Origin: Pseudooceanicola sp.
GTDB taxonomy: Bacteria; Pseudomonadota; Alphaproteobacteria; Rhodobacterales; Rhodobacteraceae
Assembly: GCA_002709085.1 (NCBI GenBank)
Contig: PAPR01000026.1
Location: 1 to 63,978, forward strand
Reading direction: 5' to 3'
DNA length: 63,978 nt
The translations under genes and the position numbers were made by a program. This document shows positions 9,269 to 18,687 of the stretch, piece after piece. The first letter of the stretch is position 1. Each line of letters opens with the position of its first letter. The notes beneath the pieces were generated by a model. The model was not told the origin of the DNA. It did no database searches and saw only the letters and a list, made by a program, of their open reading frames with translations.

Positions 9269-9928
9269 CTACAATGCACCTTCATCAAAGCTGTATCCGA
9301 ACCTCGCGATGTCCTCACCGCAGCAATCGGCGAGCAAATTCGAATCCGATTCGCTGTAATATCGCCGGAAATCCTGCCCGGTCCCGGTCGCGTTGGCGCG
9401 CGGAAGCACCAGATCAAAGCCCAGATGGTCAAATAACGGCGCTGCGTCTTCTTCAAAATGTTCCAAACGCAGGAACAGGGCGGGTCGTTCCCGCCCGGTC
9501 GCATCGGTCACGTAATGCCGCGCGGGACTGGTACGAAAGCTTTGCTGGATCATGGGGGTGCCGAGGAATGCGCTGAAATCCACCGTTTGCGCGAGCCGCA
9601 CCGCCGGGTGATCAAAGGAATGTCTCTGCAACCAATGGAAATAGCTGACCGCGCGTGCCCAAGGGTTGCGAACCAGCGTAAAGATCATCAGTTCATCGAG
9701 GTCCGACGCCGTCACCACCCCGTCGAGATCGGCCAGGGTCGCGTGTTTCCACAACCGGCCCCGGCTCTCCACTTCGGTCAGGCGACGCCGCCGCTTGCGC
9801 GCCTTGGGCGTATCCCCAAGCATGATATCCTCCTTCATCGCACGGGCTTCCAAGGCAAGGGCCAGCGATGTACCCCCGGTCTTTGGAATGTGGATAAAGA
9901 GGTAACGACGGCCGCGCGACAGGATCAT
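9269..9928 (-). CDS. Sulfotransferase family protein
   Basis: A 219-residue protein with the P-loop-like 5'-PSB motif IPKTGGTS at residues 14-21 and a 3'-phosphate-binding segment TLVRNPWARAVSYFHWL around residues 85-102, as in PAPS-dependent sulfotransferases. The likely reaction moves sulfate from PAPS to a hydroxyl or amino group of a glycan or lipid. I chose the ATG at 9928, immediately before the conserved core; the 56-residue upstream extension is Arg/Pro-rich without homology signs. The next gene, divergent at 10113, is a TauE/SafE exporter, so a sulfur-related link is possible but unproven. The acceptor is unknown. Confidence 0.82.
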   Translation of the reverse strand: MILSRGRRYLFIHIPKTGGTSLALALEARAMKEDIMLGDTPKARKRRRRLTEVESRGRLWKHATLADLDGVVTASDLDELMIFTLVRNPWARAVSYFHWLQRHSFDHPAVRLAQTVDFSAFLGTPMIQQSFRTSPARHYVTDATGRERPALFLRLEHFEEDAAPLFDHLGFDLVLPRANATGTGQDFRRYYSESDSNLLADCCGEDIARFGYSFDEGAL

Positions 9929-10112
9929 GACCTGAGTTAGTCTGCCGGCGCCCCCCGACGCAAGACCCCAACGCAAGCCCCTGACGCAAGGCTGCTCGCG
10001 TGCGGGGACCCGTTCGTTGTGCGGCGCCATTGCCGCCCTTGCCCGCGCCGGATATTCAGTCCTGAGGTCCGGGCAGAGACGCGAGGCCCGCCGCACGTGA
10101 AGAGGACTGACG

Positions 10113-10853
10113 ATGGACCCGATCTACCTGCTGATCCTTGCGGCCTTCCTTGTCGGGTCCGGAAAGGGCGGGCTTTCCTCGGCCGGGTCGATCGCCGTGC
10201 CGCTGGTCGCGCTGGTGATGAACCCGGTGGAGGCCGCCGCGATCCTTTTGCCGGTGTTCTTGGTGACGGACTGGGTCAGCCTCGGGTTGTACCGACGTCA
10301 CTTCTCGCGTCGCAACCTCGCGATCATGGTGCCCTCGGCCGTCGCCGGGATCGCGTTGGCGACGCTGATCCTGCCCTATACATCGGAAAACCTGCTGTTG
10401 ATCCTCACCGGGGCCATCGGTCTTTGGTATGTCTTGAAATCTTGGTTAATGCCGCGCCGGAGCGAAGCCTCGAAAGCAGGGGTTGCTCCCGGCATATTCT
10501 GGGGCCTGCTGACAGGCGTGACCAGCTTCATCACACATTCCGGCGCGCCGCCGGCACAAGCCTATCTCCTGCCGCAGCGCCTGCCGAAACTTGTCTACGC
10601 GGGCACACTCGCCATCACCTTTGCGACGGTCAACCTTTCCAAATTGCCCGGCTACGCCATCGCAGGCCAGTTCACCGGCCTCAACTGGGCGATGATCGCC
10701 GGGCTGGCCGCGATTGGTATCGTGGGAACCGGGTTCGGGCGTTGGTTAACCGGGGTGCTGCCGCAGGAAATCTACACCCGCTCGATCGAAGGGCTGCTGT
10801 TCACGCTTTCGATCATCCTCCTCTTCAAAGGCGGGACGGGCCTATTGGGCTAA
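10113..10853 (+). CDS. TauE/SafE family sulfite or organosulfur exporter
   Basis: A 246-residue inner-membrane protein with about eight hydrophobic helices arranged as two halves, each with the family's Gly/Pro-rich loop (GSGKGGLSSAGSIAVPL near residue 16 and FITHSGAPPAQAYLLPQ near residue 140). TauE/SafE proteins export sulfite, sulfoacetate or similar anions. It lies divergently from the sulfotransferase and 75 bases before the acyl-CoA ligase. The exact substrate cannot be read. The ATG has GAGGAC upstream. Confidence 0.88.
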   Translation: MDPIYLLILAAFLVGSGKGGLSSAGSIAVPLVALVMNPVEAAAILLPVFLVTDWVSLGLYRRHFSRRNLAIMVPSAVAGIALATLILPYTSENLLLILTGAIGLWYVLKSWLMPRRSEASKAGVAPGIFWGLLTGVTSFITHSGAPPAQAYLLPQRLPKLVYAGTLAITFATVNLSKLPGYAIAGQFTGLNWAMIAGLAAIGIVGTGFGRWLTGVLPQEIYTRSIEGLLFTLSIILLFKGGTGLLG

Positions 10854-10927
10854 ATCGCGGTTTTCGCCATTCCCCTGCCGGTTAAAAACACGTTATCCCT
10901 GTAGCACGCAGAATGAGGGAGCAGATC

Positions 10928-12556
10928 ATGGGCTGGATGAGCGACGAAACGGGACTGGAAAAATGCGCGGCGAACTATGTCCCGCTGACACCGCTCAGCA
11001 ACCTGCGGCGGGCGGCGCGTATCTGGCCGAACCGCGAGGCGCTGGTATATGGCCATTTTCGCAAGACCTATCGCGAATATCATGACCGCGTGTCGCAACT
11101 GGCCTCCGCGCTGAACGGCGTCGGCGTCGACTCGGGCGACGTGGTTGCCACGCTGATCCCCAACCTGCCGCCCCACGCCGAAGCACATTTCGGCGTCCCG
11201 GCATGCGGAGCCGTTTTGAACGCGATCAATAACCGGCTGGAACCGGAGACGATCGCCTACATTCTTGACCACGGCGGCGCCAAGGTCGTGTTGTGCGATA
11301 CGCAGTTCCTCGGGCCTTTGACGCTGGCGATCGCCCAGATGGACGGCGCGCCGCCGATGATCGTGGAATGCCCGGACGATCAGGCGGGCTATCCCGCTAC
11401 GGGCGACTACCTGACCTATGAGGCCCTGCTGGAAAAGGGCGATCCTGAATTTAGCTGGGTCATGCCGCGCGACGAATGGGAAAGCATCGCGCTGAATTAC
11501 ACCTCAGGCACCACCGGCCGGCCCAAGGGCGTGGTCTATCACCATCGCGGGGCACATCAGAACGCCATGGGGCAGCTCCTCAGTTGGCAGATGCCACGCT
11601 ACCCTCGTTACCTGACCATCGTGCCGCTTTTTCATTGCAATGGCTGGTGCCATACTTGGATGATCCCACTTATGGGGGGCACGGTTGTGTGCTGTCGCGA
11701 CATCACCGCACCCGCCCTCTTTGCCGCCTTTGCAGAAGAGGGGGTGACGCATTTCGGGGGGGCGCCGATCGTGCTGAACATGCTGGTCAACGCGCCCGAG
11801 GACCAGCGCCGCGCGTTCGATCAGGTGGTTGAAGTCTTTACCGCGGGTGCCCCGCCCGCCCCTGCCACGCTGGCCAAGATCGAGCCCATGGGGTTCAACG
11901 TTACGCAGGTCTACGGCTTGACCGAAAGTTATGGTCCCGCCACGGAATGCGCATGGGATGACGACCTCTGGGGTGATCTGATCGGGGACAGCCGCGCGGC
12001 TGTCAAGGCACGCCAAGGTGTCGCGATGCCGGCCTTTGAAGAGATCACCGCCATGACCCCCGAGATGGAGCAGATCGCGATGGACGGCGTCGCGACGGGT
12101 GAGATCATGATGCGCGGCAATGGCGTGATGAAGGGCTATTACCGCAACCTCGACGCCACGCAGGAAGCCTTCCAGGGCGGTTTCTTCCACACCGGCGATA
12201 TCGCTGTGCAGCATCCCGACGGCTACCTTCAGATTGCCGATCGGGCCAAAGACATCATCATTTCAGGCGGCGAAAATATCTCCTCTGTGGAGGTCGAAGG
12301 GGTCCTGATGGCCCATCCCGACGTGATGCTCTGCGCGGTGGTGGCCAAACCGGACGAGAAATGGGGCGAGGTTCCTTGTGCCTTTGTTGAATTGAAGGAG
12401 GGGCGCGAGGGGGATTCCTCAGCGCTCATCGCCTTTGCCCGCGAGCGCCTTGCCGGGTTCAAGACGCCGAAGGTTGTAGTGTTTCAGGAGTTGCCAAAGA
12501 CCTCCACCGGTAAGATCCAGAAATTCGAACTGCGCAATTTGGCCAAATCTGTGTAG
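10928..12556 (+). CDS. Acyl-CoA synthetase, DmdB-like AMP-binding ligase
   Basis: A 542-residue ATP-dependent acyl-CoA ligase of the adenylate-forming family. It has the phosphate loop YTSGTTGRPKGV (near residue 190), the GLTESYGPATEC adenine-binding region, the hinge region DRAKDIIISGGENISSVEVE and the C-terminal catalytic Lys in KTSTGKIQKF. The N-terminal block KCAANYVPLTPLSNLRRAA is typical of the medium-chain/DmdB group that activates 3-methylmercaptopropionate and short or medium fatty acids. I start at the ATG at 10928, with GGGAG 8 bases upstream, rather than 15 bases earlier. With the DmdC-like enzyme at 1.7 kb it could feed beta-oxidation. True DMSP specificity needs assay. Confidence 0.88.
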   Translation: MGWMSDETGLEKCAANYVPLTPLSNLRRAARIWPNREALVYGHFRKTYREYHDRVSQLASALNGVGVDSGDVVATLIPNLPPHAEAHFGVPACGAVLNAINNRLEPETIAYILDHGGAKVVLCDTQFLGPLTLAIAQMDGAPPMIVECPDDQAGYPATGDYLTYEALLEKGDPEFSWVMPRDEWESIALNYTSGTTGRPKGVVYHHRGAHQNAMGQLLSWQMPRYPRYLTIVPLFHCNGWCHTWMIPLMGGTVVCCRDITAPALFAAFAEEGVTHFGGAPIVLNMLVNAPEDQRRAFDQVVEVFTAGAPPAPATLAKIEPMGFNVTQVYGLTESYGPATECAWDDDLWGDLIGDSRAAVKARQGVAMPAFEEITAMTPEMEQIAMDGVATGEIMMRGNGVMKGYYRNLDATQEAFQGGFFHTGDIAVQHPDGYLQIADRAKDIIISGGENISSVEVEGVLMAHPDVMLCAVVAKPDEKWGEVPCAFVELKEGREGDSSALIAFARERLAGFKTPKVVVFQELPKTSTGKIQKFELRNLAKSV

Positions 12557-13002
12557 GGGCGACTTGGGCGACGGCGGGTATGGGTGCCCAATGCGGGGTT
12601 TGGCGGCCATCGCGCCCCGTTATAGCCAGCACCGGAACAGCCCGCCTGCCAACTTTCCGTCGCGAGCCATGCTAAACTCCCCGCCATTTCCGACGCGCCG
12701 CGATCCAAGTCACACAGGTCACACTGCCATCGCTACGCAGCGAGACGCCCAAAACCTCACGTCCCCAACCTGTCTTTACTGATCCACGCTTACCTCCCTT
12801 TATTGCCCCGAAAACAGGCCCGCCCGAACCCGAGTTACAACGCAATATGCACGTCACCCGTTACCAAATGATTGACGGATATTGCGAAATTTCATTTTTC
12901 CGCTAGACCAAGAGCCTTGCGCGCGCAGGGGACATTTCGGCGGAATTGCTCCGATCCGACCCGCGTGTTAGCATTCCGGCAGAGGCAGGGCAGGCCCCGA
13001 GT
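12557..13002. other. Non-coding gap before the M48-like gene
   Basis: About 450 bases with no supported gene. Small frames on both strands lack ribosome sites. I see no strong hairpin or clear promoter; a modest AT-rich patch around 12860-12905 is the likeliest promoter zone for the downstream gene. Confidence 0.4.
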
Positions 13003-14028
13003 ATGAAACAATTCGCAGAGTATCGCCAGCTCAGGGCAACGGGGCTGTGGCGCGAGAGGCCGGATGCGCAGCGGCGCAATGTTACTGTCTCGATCGGCGA
13101 AGCGACCTTGACCCTGACCGGTCAGAACGAACGCGTGGTGGCCCATTGGTCCCTGCCCGCCTTGACCCACGCCAATCCCGGCCACTATCCCGCGATCTTC
13201 CACCCCGACGGCAATCCCGGCGAAACCCTTGAGTTGGCCGAGGATCAGGCCGAGATGATCGGCGCGCTGAACCGGTTATGCACCGTTATCGAGCGCAGCC
13301 GCCCGCATCCGGGCCGACTGCGTATGGTGATCCTGTCGGCGGTGGTGCTCGCCGTCCTTGTGGGCGGCGTCTTCTGGCTGCCGGACGCGTTGCGTCGCCA
13401 TGCTGTCACGGTGGTGCCACAGGCCAAACGGGCGACCATCGGCGCCGCATTGATGAGCGAGATCAACCGCGTCTCCGGCCCCGCCTGCGATCAGCGCGAG
13501 GGACAGGAGGCGCTGGACCGTCTCGGCCGGCGCGTCGCAGCGGATGACAAACGCCTGCGTTTGCTGGTCGTGCGCGAAGGCGTAAAGGGCGCATTGCTCC
13601 TGCCCGGCCGCGTCATGCTGCTGAATCGCACCCTTTTTGAGGACTACGAGGAGCCCGATGTCGCCGCGGGCTTTATCCTGGCAGAGCTGGTACGCTCTGC
13701 CTCCGGGGACCCGCTTGCGGCCTTGTTGGATTACGTCGGCGTCCGCTCTGCCTTTCAACTCTTGACCACGGGCGATCTGCCGCGCACCGCGCTGCGCAGC
13801 TACGCAGAACACCTGTTGACCGATCCACGCGCCCGCCCCCCGGCGCCCGCGTTGCTGGCACGGTTCCGGACGGCGCAGGTCCGTTCCTCCCCCTACGCCT
13901 TCGCGCTTGACGTCACGGGTGAGACGGTCCTCGGCCTGGTCGAGGCCGACCCTTTCGCCGCCGAAGCGCCGCCCCCCCTGCTGCGCGACTTTGACTGGCT
14001 GCGGTTGCAGGATATCTGCGGCGGCTGA
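13003..14028 (+). CDS. Membrane protein resembling M48 peptidase without a zinc site
   Basis: A 341-residue protein: a soluble N-terminal part (1-100), one transmembrane helix (about 106-130), then a region that follows the layout of M48 metallopeptidases, with LLLPGRVMLLNRTLFED (about 196-214) matching the 'ALPGG.IvvtrgLl' block and VAAGFILAELVRSASGDPL (220-238) matching the 'lAaVlAHElgH' helix. At the HExxH position the sequence is L226-A-E228-L-V-R231: the Glu stays but both zinc His are gone. It is therefore probably an inactive scaffold or regulator. Start at 13003 was preferred to an extension at 12946. Family membership is my reading of the pattern. Confidence 0.6.
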   Translation: MKQFAEYRQLRATGLWRERPDAQRRNVTVSIGEATLTLTGQNERVVAHWSLPALTHANPGHYPAIFHPDGNPGETLELAEDQAEMIGALNRLCTVIERSRPHPGRLRMVILSAVVLAVLVGGVFWLPDALRRHAVTVVPQAKRATIGAALMSEINRVSGPACDQREGQEALDRLGRRVAADDKRLRLLVVREGVKGALLLPGRVMLLNRTLFEDYEEPDVAAGFILAELVRSASGDPLAALLDYVGVRSAFQLLTTGDLPRTALRSYAEHLLTDPRARPPAPALLARFRTAQVRSSPYAFALDVTGETVLGLVEADPFAAEAPPPLLRDFDWLRLQDICGG

Positions 14029-14160
14029 CCTCGACACCGCTGTCACCGTCCGCACGGTTCTGCGGCCCCTGATAACGGCTTAGTTGTAAGAAATGCTTAA
14101 TCGCGCTGGACCAAGCCCCGCTGACGGCTGACACCTCGGACCCCGTCCGAGCATACCATC

Positions 14161-14196
14161 AAACGGAAAAACGCCCCGCCGGGTCTGGCGGGGCGT
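14161..14196 (-). terminator. Rho-independent terminator after the SPOR gene
   Basis: A perfect 10-base-pair stem ACGCCCCGCC/GGCGGGGCGT with a 6-base loop. On the minus strand it is followed by TTTTCCGTTT. It lies about 55 bases after the SPOR-gene stop and may also end the plus-strand M48-like gene. Confidence 0.85.
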
Positions 14197-14249
14197 CTCG
14201 GTTTATGGCGAAGGTCCAGACGCGGCAAAGCAACGCCCGGCTCAGGCGC

Positions 14250-15809
14250 TCAGCGTCGTGGGTAAGCGCCGGGAAAACCTGCGCGCCGGGCGATTGTCAG
14301 CGCGTTGCCGACGTCGCGATCATTGCCGAACGGACCGGCCATGACGAGCTGCCCATTGCTGGTGTTCTGGATGCGAACCGGCAGCCCCGAGGCGGCGATA
14401 CGCTGTGCGATGGCCTGCGCATTGGCCGGCGTCTGAGGGGACGCGACCTGCACGAACAATCCGCTGCGTGCACGCACCTGCGGCTGAGGCTGCGCCCGAA
14501 CCTGGCGCTGCACCTGCGGTTGCGCGGCCTGAGGCGCAGCACTGCGGCTAGAGACCCGAGCGACCCGGTTGGCGTAGTTCGGCACGGCTGGATAAGTCGC
14601 CTGCGCGCCGGTGGGCGCAACCAGATCGACGGGCACCAGCTTGCGCGGGACGGTCTGCGTCCAGACCATCTCCATCTGGCGCTTTCCGGCGAGCGTCTGT
14701 TCCGCGCGACGTGCATTCAGACGATCATCTTCCCAAACCGGGCGATAACCCTTGGGGACGCGGACGCCCTCTTGGCTCAGAAGGTTTTCCTCATAGACAT
14801 GGCGCGGCAGAACACGCGCGGTCGGCGCAATTGCGCGACGCTGCGCCGGTGCGACCCGGCGGACCTGCGTGCGCGGCACGGTTGTCACGGCGGCCGCAGC
14901 GCTGGGGGCGACAGCGGCCACGGCGACCGGCGTGGTCGTCACCGGCCGCGGCGCGCGGGCGTCGTAGTTCGGCACGGTTATATTGGCAGCGCGTGGTGCG
15001 GCATAGCTGGGCGTCACCACCTGCGGGGCGGCAGCGACAATGGCCGGGCGGCCAGCGGCGCCATAGGGGTTGTAATCGCGCTGCGGTCCGCAACGCACGA
15101 CCATCTGACCGGCCAAGGAAATGTAGCGCTGCGCATTGGACGAGAGGCCGCCACAAACCGTCGCGACCTGCGTGGTCGCCGCCGGCGCGGCGGAGGGCAC
15201 GACCACGCGGGGGCGCGCCTCGATCACAGGCGCGGCGGGCACGCGGGCTGTCGGGGTGCCATATTGCGGCGCCGGACGATAGGTCGGTCCGGTCACGGCG
15301 GTAGAGCGTACCACCGGTGCCTGCGCGACGACCCTGGGTGCGGCCACCGGTGCAGGCCGAGGGGCGGGCGCGCTCGCCACCCGCGTCGGGGGCGGAGCGG
15401 TCACACGGGTCGGTGCGGAGCGCGGCGTGGCAGCGGCGACCCGAGCGGTGGTGGCAGCAGCAGTGGCCGTAACGCCGGTGGAGGTTCCGCCAGCCTCAGG
15501 CGTCGCGGCAGCAATGACCGTCACATCGGGGCGTGCGGGCGTAGCGGTGGAGCCTGCGACATTCGACGGCTGGAATCCGCAAACCACGGTGCGGTTGCGC
15601 GCCATGCGCGGCACCCAGTTGATCCCGCCGGCATAGCCGGCGCGCACGTAGACGCAGCCCTTGCTATCGACGTATTGCGTGCCTTTGTAGGTCTCCGGCG
15701 GATATTCCGCCGGGCCGCCGCGGCCACGGTTGCTTTGCGCCAGTGCCGGCGCGCTGCCGAGCAGCGATGCCAGAATAAGGATCGTTACGTTGCGCGTGAA
15801 ATTCGTCAT
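14250..15809 (-). CDS. SPOR domain-containing secreted protein
   Basis: A 519-residue exported protein. Residues 1-25 are a Sec signal peptide ending PALAQ. A short Cys-containing domain (about 25-80, with Cys in GCVYVRAG and TVVCGF) is followed by a long Ala/Pro/Thr/Val-rich disordered linker and a conserved patch near 300-400 (LSQEGVRVPKGYRPVWEDDRLN). The last 72 residues form a SPOR domain (RSGLFVQVASPQTPANAQ to the end), which binds septal peptidoglycan with denuded glycans. It likely acts at the division site or envelope. The start is the ATG at 15809 with GGGGGG upstream. The linker's base composition explains several long false frames on the other strand. Confidence 0.85.
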   Translation of the reverse strand: MTNFTRNVTILILASLLGSAPALAQSNRGRGGPAEYPPETYKGTQYVDSKGCVYVRAGYAGGINWVPRMARNRTVVCGFQPSNVAGSTATPARPDVTVIAAATPEAGGTSTGVTATAAATTARVAAATPRSAPTRVTAPPPTRVASAPAPRPAPVAAPRVVAQAPVVRSTAVTGPTYRPAPQYGTPTARVPAAPVIEARPRVVVPSAAPAATTQVATVCGGLSSNAQRYISLAGQMVVRCGPQRDYNPYGAAGRPAIVAAAPQVVTPSYAAPRAANITVPNYDARAPRPVTTTPVAVAAVAPSAAAAVTTVPRTQVRRVAPAQRRAIAPTARVLPRHVYEENLLSQEGVRVPKGYRPVWEDDRLNARRAEQTLAGKRQMEMVWTQTVPRKLVPVDLVAPTGAQATYPAVPNYANRVARVSSRSAAPQAAQPQVQRQVRAQPQPQVRARSGLFVQVASPQTPANAQAIAQRIAASGLPVRIQNTSNGQLVMAGPFGNDRDVGNALTIARRAGFPGAYPRR

Positions 15810-15873
15810 CCAAGCCCCCCAGGATTTTATCCGACCTTGCCCCAATCAGGACGTTGAGTAAAGACCGGGACGC

Positions 15874-16506
15874 TTATTTGGTGCCGAACATCCGATCGCC
15901 CGCATCACCTAGTCCCGGAACGATATAACCTTTGTCGTTCAAGCGAGTATCTAACGCGGCTGTGACGATTGGCACGTCGGGATGCGCCTCTTTCATGCGC
16001 GCGACCCCCTCGGGCGACGCCAAGAGGCAGAGGAAGCGGATATTTGTCGCGCCGGCGTTCTTGAGCAGATCGATGGCGGCAGCGGAGGAGTTGCCGGTGG
16101 CGAGCATCGGATCAACCGCGATCACCAGACGGTTGTCCATCCCCTCGGGTACCTTGAAGTAATATTGCACTGGCTGAAGGGTCTTTTCATCGCGGTAAAG
16201 CCCGATGAACCCGACCCGAGCGGAGGGCACCAGTTCCAGCACCCCGTCGAGCAATCCGTTGCCCGCCCGCAGGATCGAGATCAGCGCCAGCTTCTTGCCC
16301 TCCAGCACCGGCGCGTCCATCTCCTGGAGCGGGGTGGAGATGCGCTGCGTCGTCATCGGCAGATTGCGCGTGATCTCATAGGCCAGAAGTTGGCTGATCT
16401 CGCGCAGGAGCTGGCGGAATACGGCGGTGGAGGTCGTCTGATCCCGCATCAGCGTCAGCTTGTGCTGCACCAGTGGATGGTCAACGATCGTCAGATGTTC
16501 GCTCAT
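15874..16506 (-). CDS. upp: Uracil phosphoribosyltransferase
   Basis: A 210-residue enzyme that makes UMP from uracil and PRPP. It carries the PRPP loop [21 protein letters not shown] (about 127-147), the [13 protein letters not shown] segment and the uracil-binding C-terminus [18 protein letters not shown]. The length matches the family. It is the last gene of the cdd-deoA-deoB-add-upp operon; its start overlaps the end of add by 26 bases, with GAAGGA as ribosome site. In the pathway it recovers uracil released from nucleoside breakdown. Confidence 0.96.
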   Translation of the reverse strand: MSEHLTIVDHPLVQHKLTLMRDQTTSTAVFRQLLREISQLLAYEITRNLPMTTQRISTPLQEMDAPVLEGKKLALISILRAGNGLLDGVLELVPSARVGFIGLYRDEKTLQPVQYYFKVPEGMDNRLVIAVDPMLATGNSSAAAIDLLKNAGATNIRFLCLLASPEGVARMKEAHPDVPIVTAALDTRLNDKGYIVPGLGDAGDRMFGTK

Positions 16507-17494
16507 TCGGGTGGTCCTTCAATCGGTCGGCGACGCGTTCGCGTGTATTGCCATCACAGAACGCCGCGTCCAGCGCGTTGCGTGATATTTCTAGAAAATC
16601 AGCGGTCTCCCAGCCGAAAACCCGCTCCAACTGCTCGTATTCATGGCGCATCGTGGTGTGAAAGAAGGGCGGATCGTCGGTCGAGACCGTCACCTTCACA
16701 CCGCGCTCGCGCAGGCGCTGGATCGGGTGGCTGGACCAGTCGGGATAGACCCCGAGCACGACGTTGGAGCCGGGACAGACCTCCAGCGTCACGCCCGCCT
16801 CGGCCAGTTCGTCCACCAGTGCCGGATCCTCGATCGCGCGCACACCGTGACCGATGCGCTCCACACCGAGATCGCGCAAGGTATCGCGCACCGATTGCGG
16901 CCCGCCCCACTCCCCGGCATGGGCGGTCAGGCGCAACCCGGCCTCGCGCGCCAGGTCGAACGACCAGGCGAAATCGCCCGGCTTGCCCTTGCCTTCATCG
17001 CCCGCGATGCCGAACCCGGTGATCCAGTCGCCCGCTGTTTCAGCCGCGCAAAGGGCCGAGGCGCGCGCCTTATCGGGGCCGAAATGTCGGATGCAGGTGA
17101 CGATGCCGCGCAGGATGATGCCGTCGCGCGCCTCTGCGCGATCCGCCGCCTCCTGCATCGCGTGGAGGTATTCGCGCCACGCGCCGACGTCAGAGCCACC
17201 GCAGAAATCCGGCGACACAAACGTCTCGCAATAGACGACGCCTTGGGCGGCGCTTTCCTCCAGCACCGCGCTGACGAGGCGGGCATAATCGTCGGGGCTT
17301 TTCAGGACCGAGGTTGCCGCCTCATAGACGCTGAGGAAATGCACGAAGTCGCGGTAGGCATAGCTGCCGTCCTCCTTGAACACACCGGTCAGGTCGACGG
17401 ATTTCTCCTTGGCCAAACCGCGGATGAAGGCCGGCGGCGCGGCCCCTTCGAGATGCAGATGCAGTTCGAGTTTCGGCAGGTCCTTCAGGCTCAT
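16481..17494 (-). CDS. add: Adenosine deaminase (or adenine deaminase of the same family)
   Basis: A 337-residue zinc-dependent amidohydrolase. Metal and catalytic motifs are all present: HLHLEG (residues 12-17), [15 protein letters not shown] and STDDPPFF. It deaminates adenosine to inosine, or adenine to hypoxanthine; the DDPPFF segment resembles some adenine-specific members, so the substrate is not settled. In this nucleoside-salvage operon adenosine/deoxyadenosine is the natural guess. Its ATG overlaps the deoB stop in an ATGA pair, and its own end overlaps upp, so translation is probably coupled. The start at 17494 is fixed by this overlap and the conserved [12 protein letters not shown] start. 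Confidence 0.88.
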   Translation of the reverse strand: MSLKDLPKLELHLHLEGAAPPAFIRGLAKEKSVDLTGVFKEDGSYAYRDFVHFLSVYEAATSVLKSPDDYARLVSAVLEESAAQGVVYCETFVSPDFCGGSDVGAWREYLHAMQEAADRAEARDGIILRGIVTCIRHFGPDKARASALCAAETAGDWITGFGIAGDEGKGKPGDFAWSFDLAREAGLRLTAHAGEWGGPQSVRDTLRDLGVERIGHGVRAIEDPALVDELAEAGVTLEVCPGSNVVLGVYPDWSSHPIQRLRERGVKVTVSTDDPPFFHTTMRHEYEQLERVFGWETADFLEISRNALDAAFCDGNTRERVADRLKDHPNERTSDDR

Positions 17495-18687
17495 GATGCC
17501 TCCGTGGGAATGTTGAGGTGGCGCGCGGCCAGCGCCGCGACACCGGTAAACGGGATGAGCCCAAGTTCGCCCGCGCCCTGCCCCGCAACCAGCACCGGAA
17601 CCCGTTCGCGCGTGTGATCCGTGCCGATCCAACTGGGATCGTTGCCATGATCGGCCGTCAGGATCATCATATCGCCTTCGCGCAGCTTGGACAGGATGGC
17701 CCCGATTTCCGCGTCGAACCATTCCAGCGCGCGGGCATAGCCCGATACGTCGCGGCGATGTCCGTAAACGCTGTCAAACTCGACAAAATTCGCAAAGGTG
17801 AGCGAGTTATCCTCCGCCTTGCTTACTGCATCGGAGAGGTGGCGCATCAGGTCCGCATCCGTCCCCTTGACCACGTCATCAATGCCCGACATCGAGAATA
17901 TGTCGCCGATTTTGCCGATGGCATGAACGCGGCAACCGGCGGCCTGCGCGCGATCGCATAGCGTCGGCGCGGGCGGCGCGATGGCATAGTCGCGCCGGTT
18001 GGTCGTGCGGGTAAAATTATCGGGGCCGGTCCCGAGAAAGGGCCGCGCAATCACCCGCCCGACCTTCATCGCATGCAGCTTTGGGGCAAGCGCCGCGCAT
18101 AACGCCTGCAAGCGCGCGAGGCCAAAGCGGTCCTCGTGGGCGGCGATCTGGAACACCGAGTCGGCAGAGGTATAGCAGATGGGATAACCGGTGCGCATAT
18201 GCTCCGCGCCCAAATCCTCGATAATCGCGGTCCCCGGCGCGTGGCGGTTTCCCAGGATGCCGTCGGTCCCGGCCAGACGACAGACCTCGGCCACAAGGTC
18301 GGGCGGAAAGGCGGGGTCAGTGTCGGGAAAATAGTGCCAGTCCCATGGCCCCGGCACGCCGGCCAGCTCCCAATGGCCGGTGGGCGTGTCCTTGCCCGGC
18401 GAAACCTCCGTAGCCGCGCCCCAAGTGCCTGTCACGGTGACGTCCAGCCCCGGCGCCGCCTGCCCCGAGGCCAACCTGACCGCCGCGCCTAGGCCCAGCC
18501 CTGCCAAATGAGGCAGGCGCAAGGGGCCGCTGCGCCCCTCCTCCGCCGCGCCGGCGGCGCAGGCGCGCGCGATATGGGCGACGGTGTTCGCGCCGGTGTC
18601 GGGCACCTTGCCGTTAAAGAAGCGGTCTGCGTCCGGTGCGCCGCCGATGCCGACCGAATCCATCACGACCAGAAAGACGCGTGCCAT
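17491..18687 (-). CDS. deoB: Phosphopentomutase
   Basis: A 398-residue alkaline-phosphatase-superfamily mutase converting (deoxy)ribose 1-phosphate to the 5-phosphate. It begins with ARVFLVVMDSVGIGGAPDAD, giving the first metal Asp and catalytic region, has GKDTPTGHWE (phosphate-accepting Thr), and near the C-terminus ADHGNDPSWIGTDHTRE with the metal-binding Asp and His residues. The ATG overlaps the deoA stop by one base (TGATG). It links pyrimidine and purine nucleoside phosphorolysis to pentose metabolism; no deoC aldolase is visible in the window. Confidence 0.96.
   Translation of the reverse strand: MARVFLVVMDSVGIGGAPDADRFFNGKVPDTGANTVAHIARACAAGAAEEGRSGPLRLPHLAGLGLGAAVRLASGQAAPGLDVTVTGTWGAATEVSPGKDTPTGHWELAGVPGPWDWHYFPDTDPAFPPDLVAEVCRLAGTDGILGNRHAPGTAIIEDLGAEHMRTGYPICYTSADSVFQIAAHEDRFGLARLQALCAALAPKLHAMKVGRVIARPFLGTGPDNFTRTTNRRDYAIAPPAPTLCDRAQAAGCRVHAIGKIGDIFSMSGIDDVVKGTDADLMRHLSDAVSKAEDNSLTFANFVEFDSVYGHRRDVSGYARALEWFDAEIGAILSKLREGDMMILTADHGNDPSWIGTDHTRERVPVLVAGQGAGELGLIPFTGVAALAARHLNIPTEAS

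Noticed and set aside
1669-12556. A full DMSP demethylation cluster (dmdA-D)
   Set aside because: Only DmdB-like and DmdC-like enzymes are present, separated by 7.5 kb; there is no dmdA or dmdD, and the neighbours are general beta-oxidation genes.
14205-15857. 550-codon plus-strand frame opposite the SPOR gene
   Set aside because: Low-complexity Arg/Gly/His-rich sequence produced by the Ala/Pro-rich linker on the other strand.
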